A DNA stretch of 7,862 nucleotides, taken from NCBI GenBank assembly GCA_947175845.1, contig CAMWOK010000129.1:1-7862 (forward strand). Reading direction: 5' to 3'. A program made the translations under genes and the position numbers. Source of the stretch: an uncultured Lachnospiraceae bacterium. GTDB taxonomy: Bacteria; Bacillota; Clostridia; Lachnospirales; Lachnospiraceae. The notes below the pieces were generated by a model, which made no database searches, was not told where the DNA came from, and was given only the letters and a program-made list of their open reading frames with translations. Positions 1 to 5,170 of this stretch are shown here, piece after piece. The number at the start of each line of letters is the position of its first letter. Positions within the stretch are counted from its first letter, which is position 1.

Positions 1-12
1 CGTTGATTTCAT
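1..12 (-). CDS. Start of a leftward gene, cut by the window edge
   Basis: On the minus strand an ATG at 12-10 opens a frame reading M-K-S-T before the window ends. A purine-rich AGGGGG (complement of 23-28) lies 10 bases upstream of this ATG. It sits just after the stop codon of the CpXC gene, so it would be the third gene of the leftward operon. Only four codons are visible, so nothing can be said about its product and the start itself rests on the ribosome binding site alone. Confidence 0.4.
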
Positions 13-31
13 CTGTTGTGTTCCCCCTCTC

Positions 32-790
32 TCAATCTTCCTGCAGGCTGTTGTGCACATTGATGGCCCAGGACAGGTCATAGTGATGAAACTGTCCGTC
101 ATCCTCCATAAACCCTTTTGCGTCGACAATGTTCATGCAGATCTGGTAGGCGGTGTCGTTGATCCCGTGGGGAATGATATCACCGTTGGTCAGATAGATA
201 TCAAATTGGTAGATATCCTCGCCATAAGCTTTGCTCTGGTCTTCCTGTGTCGAGAAATATATCGTGTCATTCATCTTCTGTGCGGTCTCAGGGTGGATGA
301 GATTCATAAAAAAGCCATTCCATACCTCCAGGCCGCGCGACTGCAGGCTTCCGATAATCAGGGGCTTTAAGAGCTGGACTGCCCGGTCATTAAGGCCGTG
401 CTGACGGATGCGCATCTGTTCTGCCAGCGCATAGAAATTGCCGACTACACGGCGCTGTATGCAGTTGTTTGACAGGATACCCAGATAGCGGTTCAGGTAC
501 GAGAACTGTTCGTCCGCATCCTGATTCTCGATATCCGGCACCAGCACGGCGGTAACTCCCAGCTCAGCGTCGATATAGCGGCTGGGATACAAAAGCTCTG
601 TCATACCCTGGCAGTGGGGGCAGACTGGGCGGAAAAACGTTAGTTCCTCCAGGACTTGCCTGCTTTCCGACCAGAGCAGGGTGTCGAAACAGTTGATGCG
701 CTGCGCGGTAAAGGACTGATGGCAGTGGCGGCATTGTACGGTCAGTCCGTTGACTGACCATGGGTTTCTCATGGTATGTAGTTGATTCAA
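32..790 (-). CDS. CpXC-domain protein, probable TTG start
   Basis: A 252-residue cytoplasmic-looking protein with the layout of the CpXC domain family: C20-R-H-C23 near the N terminus and C57-P-H-C60 about 35 residues later, followed by a Y-P-S-R-Y-I-D stretch. The paired CxxC motifs look like a metal (probably zinc) knuckle; the family has no established biochemical role. After about residue 80 it is hydrophilic, with no signal peptide or membrane segment. Start choice: the frame is open up to a GTG at 874, which has no evident ribosome binding site and would nearly abut the upstream gene. The TTG at 790-788 has GGAGGT (complement of 798-803) seven bases upstream, which is ideal spacing. An ATG at 772 has no such site. 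The first motif is CRHC rather than the CPxC that names the family. It is second in a leftward operon after the EFR1 gene (80-base gap). Family assignment is fairly sure; function is unknown. Confidence 0.8.
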   Translation of the reverse strand: MNQLHTMRNPWSVNGLTVQCRHCHQSFTAQRINCFDTLLWSESRQVLEELTFFRPVCPHCQGMTELLYPSRYIDAELGVTAVLVPDIENQDADEQFSYLNRYLGILSNNCIQRRVVGNFYALAEQMRIRQHGLNDRAVQLLKPLIIGSLQSRGLEVWNGFFMNLIHPETAQKMNDTIYFSTQEDQSKAYGEDIYQFDIYLTNGDIIPHGINDTAYQICMNIVDAKGFMEDDGQFHHYDLSWAINVHNSLQED

Positions 791-797
791 CAGGTAC

Positions 798-803
798 ACC
801 TCC
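798..803 (-). promoter_or_regulatory. Ribosome binding site that decides the CpXC start
   Basis: On the minus strand GGAGGT ends seven bases before the TTG at 790. The ATG at 772 would be 25 bases away, too far for this site. This argues for a TTG start. Confidence 0.65.
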
Positions 804-870
804 TTGAATGAAATGATTAATAGCTGCTCAAAATAAGACAAATTGACCGCATTGTGGCAATTGCAGGAAC

Positions 871-1641
871 TCACTGTGACAGAAACAGTTCATTATTTTT
901 GTGGCTGCTGCAGACTTTCTTTAATTTCATGCCGCCGGCAGTCAGAAGCACTTTGCTCACATTTCGGGCTTTTTGCGGACACACTGCGATACAGCGCATA
1001 CAGGAAATACACTGTGCGGTGTCAGTCTTTGAAGGATCTGCTGCGCTGACTGCACCGACAGGGCATTCGCGGGCACACAGGCCGCATCGGGTGCAGTTCT
1101 TTCCGGCCTGCGGTTTCATGGGAACACCGTTGTATTCCCGGTAAGGTCGGTTTCCGGGAAGGTTTAAGCGGGTGGACAGCGCACCGGAATCCATCCTGGA
1201 ACGGATTGTTCTGGCGAAGTCCGCAAGCTCTTTTTCATCCTGTGCATCAGGCCGGCCAGCGGCAAACTGGCGCATGATAGAGTGCTCGGCGACAGCGGCA
1301 ACAGCCGCGACACAGCAAAATCCAGCCACGGTCAGGGTGTCGTGCAGTTCTGCAAAAGTATCGTCGTAAGCACGGTTTCCATAGACCACAATGAGGATCG
1401 CTCTGGCGCTGTTTCCGTGCATCTGCTGCAGCCGCGACACAGCGGCGGCGGGAACCCGCCCTCCGTAGGAGGGCACAGCTGCAATGCAGATATCTTCGGC
1501 TTGAAAAGAAACGGCAGAGAAATCTTTGTCATGTTCTGCCAGGTTGATGCAGGTGCTTTCGGTGCAGAAAGAATTTGCGAATACATCTGCAACTTTTTTC
1601 GTGCCGCCTGTGGGGCTGAATACAAGAGTGTAGACTGACAT
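871..1641 (-). CDS. EFR1 family flavodoxin/ferredoxin fusion protein
   Basis: A 256-residue two-domain redox protein. Residues 1-150 form a flavodoxin-like domain: the phosphate loop S9-P-T-G-G-T14 after the first strand, a V-P-S-Y-G-G-R stretch at 56-62 and V-Y-G-N-R at 86-90 that would cradle FMN. The C-terminal part carries two 4Fe-4S motifs, C183-x2-C186-x2-C189-x3-C193-P and C211-x2-C214-x2-C217-x3-C221-P, as in bacterial 2[4Fe-4S] ferredoxins. This is the layout of the EFR1 (flavodoxin-ferredoxin) family common in anaerobic Firmicutes; it presumably transfers electrons, but partners are unknown. Start: ATG at 1641 has AAAGGAG six bases upstream and leads directly into the flavodoxin strand; an upstream GTG-type extension to 1710 would add a charged tail without homology. 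It is first in a leftward operon with the CpXC gene, and divergent from the rhodanese lipoprotein. All eight cluster cysteines are present, so the gene looks intact. Confidence 0.9.
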   Translation of the reverse strand: MSVYTLVFSPTGGTKKVADVFANSFCTESTCINLAEHDKDFSAVSFQAEDICIAAVPSYGGRVPAAAVSRLQQMHGNSARAILIVVYGNRAYDDTFAELHDTLTVAGFCCVAAVAAVAEHSIMRQFAAGRPDAQDEKELADFARTIRSRMDSGALSTRLNLPGNRPYREYNGVPMKPQAGKNCTRCGLCARECPVGAVSAADPSKTDTAQCISCMRCIAVCPQKARNVSKVLLTAGGMKLKKVCSSHKNNELFLSQ

Positions 1642-1704
1642 GATGGGCTCCTTTCTTCTGTGCATGGGATTTTTTGATTTCTGTAAAATGAACCAATTCT
1701 GAAC

Positions 1705-1733
1705 TTGCATGAACTATCCTGTTTTGATAAAAT
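1705..1733 (+). promoter_or_regulatory. Probable promoter of the rhodanese lipoprotein gene
   Basis: TTGCAT at 1705-1710, a 17-base spacer, then TAAAAT at 1728-1733 preceded by TGA, making an extended -10 (TGATAAAAT). The predicted start is near 1740, giving a leader of about 130 bases. It shares the inverted repeat with the opposing promoter. TATAAA at 1762-1767 is an alternative -10. Confidence 0.45.
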
Positions 1734-1753
1734 GTAATGAACATATTTTATCA
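1725..1753. repeat. Inverted repeat TGATAAAAT-N11-ATTTTATCA
   Basis: Arms 1725-1733 and 1745-1753 are perfect 9-bp reverse complements around an 11-base spacer, centred at 1739. It lies between the divergent EFR1 and rhodanese genes. Each arm also reads as an extended -10 element, one per direction. It could equally be a repressor operator. There is no adjacent T-run and it is AT-only, so it is not a terminator. Confidence 0.6.
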
Positions 1754-1773
1754 CAAATGTGTATAAAATTCTA
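1745..1773 (-). promoter_or_regulatory. Probable promoter of the EFR1-CpXC operon
   Basis: On the minus strand TGATAAAAT (complement of 1745-1753) is an extended -10 with TAAAAT. A weak -35, TAGAAT, lies 17 bases upstream (complement of 1768-1773). Transcription would start near 1738, about 97 bases before the EFR1 ATG. Another minus-strand pair, TTGGCG-17-TATACA, lies a little further upstream. Assignment is by motif only. Confidence 0.4.
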
Positions 1774-1867
1774 TTTATTTTGCGCCAAAGCGGGCACAAA
1801 GATGAAAAGAAGCCTGCGCGGGCCATCTGGCCGTTAAGCGAAAGAAGTAAGAGAGGGATGTGTATTG

Positions 1868-2290
1868 ATGAAGGGTAAAAAACGAATTGCAGTAATGGTT
1901 CTGGCGATTTTGGGCACACTGTGTATGAACGGCTGCCGGACAAATGCCTCCGGCGGTGAAAATACGACGGTGGAGAGTGCATTTATGAAAATATCGGCGG
2001 AAGAGGCAAAAGAAATCATGGACAGCACAGCAGATTTTGTGCTGATTGATGTGCGCGAGGAGGACGAGTATGCACAAGGGCATATTGCGGGGGCGCTGCT
2101 TGTGCCGTACGGTGAGATTGCGGATCGGGCTGATAGCGAGCTTGTGGACAAGGACCAGACAATCCTCGTGTACTGCCGCAGCGGAAGAAGGAGCGCTATC
2201 GCAGCACAGACGCTGGCAGAGCTTGGATATACAGATGTCAAGGATTTTGGTGGGATTATCGACTGGCCTTATGACGTTGAGAAGGATTGA
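1868..2290 (+). CDS. Rhodanese-domain lipoprotein
   Basis: A 140-residue exported protein. The N terminus has lysines and arginine at 3-6, a hydrophobic stretch 7-18 and a lipobox-like M-N-G-C23, so C23 is the likely lipidated cysteine; methionine at -3 is atypical. Residues 40-138 form one rhodanese domain: I-D-V-R at 60-63, the Y-x-x-G-H-I-x-G-A segment at 68-76 and the active-site loop C103-R-S-G-R-R-S. C103 is the expected persulfide-forming cysteine. It ends with the F-G-G-I-x-x-W segment seen in single-domain rhodaneses. Thiosulfate or persulfide sulfur transfer outside the membrane is inferred; the donor is unknown. Start: ATG at 1868 lies about nine bases after AGAGGGA; a TTG directly before it is possible. 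It is divergent from the EFR1 redox gene and may work with it, but that rests on proximity only. Confidence 0.88.
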   Translation: MKGKKRIAVMVLAILGTLCMNGCRTNASGGENTTVESAFMKISAEEAKEIMDSTADFVLIDVREEDEYAQGHIAGALLVPYGEIADRADSELVDKDQTILVYCRSGRRSAIAAQTLAELGYTDVKDFGGIIDWPYDVEKD

Positions 2291-2315
2291 AAAATTGCAT
2301 ATGCGACAGGGTGGA

Positions 2316-2385
2316 GGGACCAGTGCTTCCCGAGGAAACAGGTCCCCCTTATGTTTACTATTCGCGGGCCAGGCCCAATATTTTT
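2316..2385. terminator. Possible hairpins between convergent genes
   Basis: After the rhodanese stop, GGGACC (2316-2321) pairs with GGTCCC (2341-2346), with an inner stem TTCC/GGAA (2327-2330/2334-2337) around a CGA loop. No good T-run follows. About 20 bases on, GGGC-CAG-GCCC (2366-2376) is followed by AATATTTTT; this lies inside the 3' end of the opposing gene. Either or both could end rhodanese transcription. Neither is a textbook terminator. Confidence 0.35.
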
Positions 2386-2705
2386 AAGATCCGGTAACTG
2401 TCTATCAGTCCGGCCATATAAGCGTTCGTAATATGTTCAAAAACACAGTCTTCTTTGTGGGCCAGGAGCCTGTCCACGGTATCGCGCTGGATGTTGGAGA
2501 AATCATCACTCTGATACGACTCATATGCCTGCTGATATTCCCGCTGGCAGGTCTGGTATTCGCTGTCTTCTGTAAGAAGCCTGTTCAGGGTTGTCTCTTT
2601 CAGGCTGTCCATGAATAGTTTTACAGTTTCCTTTATCTCCTGAATCGTGTTGTTCTCTGTGATAAGGGCGAAGAGTTCCTGTGTAGTTTGTTTTTGTTGC
2701 GTCAT
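2358..2705 (-). CDS. Small helical protein of unknown function
   Basis: A 115-residue protein that I do not recognise. It is rich in Q, E, K and T, has no signal peptide, membrane segment or cysteine pair, and looks almost entirely alpha-helical; only one cysteine pair position (C53 region and C87 region) exists and is not in a CxxC motif. A tail of small hydrophobics and tyrosine (A-Y-M-A-G-L-I-D-S-Y-R) suggests a packed C-terminal helix. The pattern recalls short uncharacterised DUF proteins of Clostridia (DUF6809-like), but this is only a loose resemblance. The ATG at 2705 has AAAGGA on the minus strand about nine bases upstream, and a promoter-like pair lies about 90 bases further up. It stands alone, convergent with the rhodanese gene and divergent from pepF. 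A second frame overlapping its 5' part is considered a shadow. Confidence 0.65.
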   Translation of the reverse strand: MTQQKQTTQELFALITENNTIQEIKETVKLFMDSLKETTLNRLLTEDSEYQTCQREYQQAYESYQSDDFSNIQRDTVDRLLAHKEDCVFEHITNAYMAGLIDSYRILKILGLARE

Positions 2706-2786
2706 TCTCGGTATTCCTTTCTATCATGGGTGTGTTAACAGTAGAGTTATCTTTTGTTTTGAGAGATTTCAAGCTAAAAAATAACC

Positions 2787-2815
2787 TTTATGATAGGACT
2801 ATTTTATCATGTCAG
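2787..2815 (-). promoter_or_regulatory. Probable promoter of the small helical protein gene
   Basis: On the minus strand CTGACA (complement of 2810-2815), 17 bases, CATAAA (complement of 2787-2792). Within it lies TGATAAAAT (complement of 2801-2809), an alternative extended -10 identical to the 9-mer in the EFR1/rhodanese intergenic region. ATGATA (2790-2795) and TATCAT (2805-2810) form an inverted repeat. Confidence 0.4.
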
Positions 2816-2948
2816 CACAGAAAATGAAATCAGAATCGTTCCACAAATAAAGCGCAATATCTACAAAATGTGACATAATATCCGAACAGCTGTGTTTTTG
2901 AGCAGATGGCGGTGAGGGTATCTGGGAGGGCGCGTTTAAGGTTTTTGG
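2816..2948. other. Gene-free AT-rich stretch
   Basis: Together with the flanking promoters this belongs to a 346-base gap between the small helical protein gene and pepF. I see no conserved small ORF with a ribosome binding site, no tRNA and no clear terminator. ACAGCTGT at about 2885-2892 is a palindrome without a loop. Confidence 0.5.
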
Positions 2949-2977
2949 TTGTGCGGGCTGCGTCAGTCGTGTATAAT
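2949..2977 (+). promoter_or_regulatory. Probable pepF promoter
   Basis: A perfect -10 TATAAT at 2972-2977, with TTGTGC (TTG matching the consensus) 17 bases upstream at 2949-2954. The start would be near 2984, giving a leader of about 70 bases before the pepF ATG. Confidence 0.6.
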
Positions 2978-3052
2978 GAAAGGAACGGAGCAAAAGCTTA
3001 CGCGGATAGCTCAATTCCAGAAGGCTGTGAGCGAAAAAAGGAGGATATTATC

Positions 3053-4858
3053 ATGATGCAAAACGAACTGAAATCACGCAGGGACATCCCGGCGGAGCTG
3101 ACATGGGATCTGTCGCTAATCTATGCGGCGGAGGAGGAACTGTACCGGGATGTGGAGCGGTTGAAATCCCTCTGCGGCCACATGGAGCAGACGTACAAGG
3201 GCAGGCTGGACACGCCGGAGCGCATCAACGCATGTCTCGACGACTTGCGGGAGGTAAACCGCCTGCTTGTGTGGGCGGTGCACTACTGTGATCTGGCGGT
3301 TTCTGTCGACTACTACGACACGCACAACCAGGAGCGCAACGAGGAAATTGCCAGTGTGACAGCTAAGATCACCAGCCGCCTGAGCTTTATCGACAATGAG
3401 ATTGCCAGGCAGACAAACGAGGTCATTCAGGGGGCGGCGGCGCTCTCCGAGGAGAACAGCCATTACCTGCAAAATGTCCTGCGCACCAAGCCGCATCTGC
3501 TCCACCCCGAGACCGAGCGCGCCCTCGCAGCGCTGTCCCGCACCATTCAGGCGCCGTATCAGATTTACAATATGGCAAAGCTTGCCGACATGAAATTCCC
3601 CTCCTTTCAGGCGGAAGGAAAAGAGTATCCGCTGGGCTATTCGCTGTTTGAGAACAATTATGCGTACGAGGAAAACACCGCGGTACGCCGCGGTGCGTTT
3701 GACGCATTTTCCGCAAAGATAAAGGAGTACGAAAATGTCACGGCAGCCGCGTACAACACACAGGTGCAGACAGAGAAGACGATCGCCACGCTCAGGGGCT
3801 TTGACTCTGTGTTTGACAGCCTGTTGTTTGGCCAGCGGGTGTCACGCGAACTGTATGACCGCCAGATTGACCTTATCACGGAGAAGCTCGCGCCGCATAT
3901 GCGCAGATACGCACGCCTTCTGAAAAAGATACACGGGCTTGACCGCATGACCTTCGCGGACTTGAAAATTGCAGTCGATCCGGAGTACGACCCGAAGGTG
4001 ACGATCGCGGAATCGGAGGCGTACATGGAAAAGGGGCTTGCCGTATTGGGCGCGGATTATGTGGCGATGATAAAGGAGGCGTACCGCGACCGCTGGATTG
4101 ACTTTGCGCAGAACCAGGGGAAGTCCACAGGCGGCTTCTGCGCGAGTCCTTACGGAAAAAATTCATTCATCCTGCTGTCGTGGAATGAGCGCATGTCGGA
4201 TGTGTTTACGCTCGCGCACGAGCTGGGACACGCCGGACATTTCAGAGCCTGCAACGGCAGCCAGTCCATCTTTGACACGGATGTTTCCACCTATTTTGTG
4301 GAGGCGCCCTCGACGATGAACGAACTTCTGATGGCGCAATATCTGTTAAAGACCAGCTCTGACCCGCGCTTCCGCCGCTGGGTGCTGTCCTGCATGATTG
4401 GAAACACGTACTATCACAACTTTGTCACGCACCTGATGGAGGCGGCATACCAAAGAGAGGTCTACAGGATTGTGGATGCCGGGGGCAGCGTCAACGCCGA
4501 GACTTTGACGCGCCTGATGAAGGAGACGCTGCAGGCATTCTGGGGCGAGGATGTCGAGATTTCCGAGGACGCCGCCCACACATGGATGCGCCAGCCGCAC
4601 TATTATATGGGATTGTACCCGTACACGTACAGCGCGGGACTCACCGTTGCGACGCAGGTGTGCAGACGTATTGAAAAAGAAGGGCAGTGCGCGGTCGATG
4701 ACTGGAAAAAGGTGCTCGCCGCCGGCGGCACGCTCGACCCCGCAGGACTTGCAAAGCTTGCTGGGATCGACATCACCACCGACGCACCCCTGCTGGACAC
4801 GATAGCCTATATCGGAGAGCTTATCGACGAGATTGAGCGTCTGACGGACAGCTTATAG
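3053..4858 (+). CDS. pepF: Oligoendopeptidase F (M3 family zinc metallopeptidase)
   Basis: A 601-residue cytosolic zinc endopeptidase that cleaves short peptides; the length is typical of PepF/M3B enzymes. The N terminus carries the usual R-R-D-I-P...T-W-D-L-S-x-I-Y opening, followed by the long helical lobe. The zinc site is H389-E-L-G-H393 with the third ligand expected at E417 in F-V-E-A-P-S-T-M-N-E, 24 residues on. The substrate-binding segment H516-Y-Y-M-G-L-Y-P-Y-T-Y-S-A-G is also present. No signal peptide is seen. Start: AAGGAGG ends eight bases before the ATG at 3053; a second ATG follows at once, so the first residue may be either. An open frame extends upstream to 2906 but crosses the likely promoter, so it was not used. 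All catalytic residues are intact. It precedes the van module but is separated from it by a strong terminator, so it is probably its own unit with a peptide-recycling role unrelated to resistance. Confidence 0.95.
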   Translation: MMQNELKSRRDIPAELTWDLSLIYAAEEELYRDVERLKSLCGHMEQTYKGRLDTPERINACLDDLREVNRLLVWAVHYCDLAVSVDYYDTHNQERNEEIASVTAKITSRLSFIDNEIARQTNEVIQGAAALSEENSHYLQNVLRTKPHLLHPETERALAALSRTIQAPYQIYNMAKLADMKFPSFQAEGKEYPLGYSLFENNYAYEENTAVRRGAFDAFSAKIKEYENVTAAAYNTQVQTEKTIATLRGFDSVFDSLLFGQRVSRELYDRQIDLITEKLAPHMRRYARLLKKIHGLDRMTFADLKIAVDPEYDPKVTIAESEAYMEKGLAVLGADYVAMIKEAYRDRWIDFAQNQGKSTGGFCASPYGKNSFILLSWNERMSDVFTLAHELGHAGHFRACNGSQSIFDTDVSTYFVEAPSTMNELLMAQYLLKTSSDPRFRRWVLSCMIGNTYYHNFVTHLMEAAYQREVYRIVDAGGSVNAETLTRLMKETLQAFWGEDVEISEDAAHTWMRQPHYYMGLYPYTYSAGLTVATQVCRRIEKEGQCAVDDWKKVLAAGGTLDPAGLAKLAGIDITTDAPLLDTIAYIGELIDEIERLTDSL

Positions 4859-4871
4859 AACAGTCAGACGC
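4837..4871 (+). repeat. 9-bp stem overlapping the pepF stop codon
   Basis: GCGTCTGAC (4837-4845) and GTCAGACGC (4863-4871) are perfect reverse complements around a 17-base loop holding the TAG stop. The next T-rich run is 12 bases later (AATTTTG), so it is not a standard terminator. It may protect the pepF mRNA end or be a first, weak terminator. Confidence 0.5.
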
Positions 4872-4876
4872 AAGGT

Positions 4877-4919
4877 TCGTAAGAATTTTGTAAGATTTTC
4901 GCGGGAAAAAGTTTATAAA
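4877..4919 (+). promoter_or_regulatory. Phased VanR-like repeats and -10 in the van leader
   Basis: Two tandem 11-mers, TCGTAAGAATT (4877-4887) and TTGTAAGATTT (4888-4898), share GTAAGA-N5-GTAAGA with an 11-bp period; a looser third unit, TCGCGGGAAAA, follows in phase. Eleven-base direct repeats are typical of OmpR/PhoB-class response regulators. The first 12 bases match the enterococcal VanR box as I recall it (TCGTANGAAANT) at 9 of 10 fixed positions. A -10-like TATAAA lies at 4914-4919, with no TTGACA-like -35; the second repeat occupies that place. A transcript from here would start near 4926 and meet the terminator at 4947-4990. Confidence 0.45.
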
Positions 4920-4946
4920 TGCGATAGGAAACCGAAAAACATTGCG

Positions 4947-4990
4947 GAACCTGTTTTGATACAATGATGGTATCAGGACAGGTTCTTTTT
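4947..4990 (+). terminator. Intrinsic terminator between pepF and vanG
   Basis: A 16-bp stem: 4947-4962 pairs with 4970-4985, with outer GAACCTGT/ACAGGTTC, two G-U pairs, and inner GATAC/GTATC around a 7-base loop. It is followed directly by TTTTT at 4986-4990. This is the clearest terminator in the window. It most simply ends pepF transcription, 89 bases after the stop. It would also stop any transcript started from the TATAAA at 4914. Confidence 0.85.
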
Positions 4991-5035
4991 GATGTGCAGA
5001 TCTCGGCAAAGAAAACCGATTACACGGCGCGCAGG

Positions 5036-5122
5036 TATTAAGAAATCATCATGAAATCTTAAGATTTTTTAATCGGATGCATCATTGGAACTTAAGGAAG
5101 ATTTTTGTATCATTTTTATAAT
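5036..5122 (+). promoter_or_regulatory. Probable activator-dependent vanG promoter
   Basis: A perfect TATAAT at 5117-5122 has no recognisable -35 at 16-18 bases upstream (AAGGAA occupies it). Instead, TTAAG elements occur at 5038, 5059 and 5092, spaced 21 and 33 bases, about two and three helical turns. CTTAAG is repeated at 5058 and 5091, and AAATCTTAAGATTT (5054-5067) is a perfect 14-bp palindrome. This looks like a promoter needing a response regulator near the -35. The transcript would start near 5129, giving a leader of about 42 bases. Confidence 0.6.
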
Positions 5123-5170
5123 TTCTATAACACGAACTGACAAATATTTGAATATAAGGGGGAAAACACG

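Noticed and set aside
1332..1982. Long minus-strand open frame of 216 codons
   Set aside because: It overlaps the EFR1 gene and the divergent intergenic region in another frame, with an implausible composition rich in P, S, C and H.
1834..2241. Minus-strand open frame opposite the rhodanese gene
   Set aside because: Serine- and alanine-rich shadow of a clear rhodanese domain; no ribosome binding site seen.
3001..3032. GCGGATAGCTCA resembling the 5' end of a tRNA, with GCTCA/TGAGC pairing
   Set aside because: No acceptor stem partner, anticodon arm or T arm follows; the pepF ribosome binding site begins within 10 bases. It is the pepF leader.
2906..3052. N-terminal extension of pepF in the same frame
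   Set aside because: It crosses the TATAAT at 2972 and has no ribosome binding site; the ATG at 3053 has an excellent one and gives the usual family length.
4859..5170. Riboswitch or T-box in the van leader
   Set aside because: No T-box motif or recognisable riboswitch core; the only strong structure is the terminator, and the region just upstream of vanG is unstructured and AT-rich.
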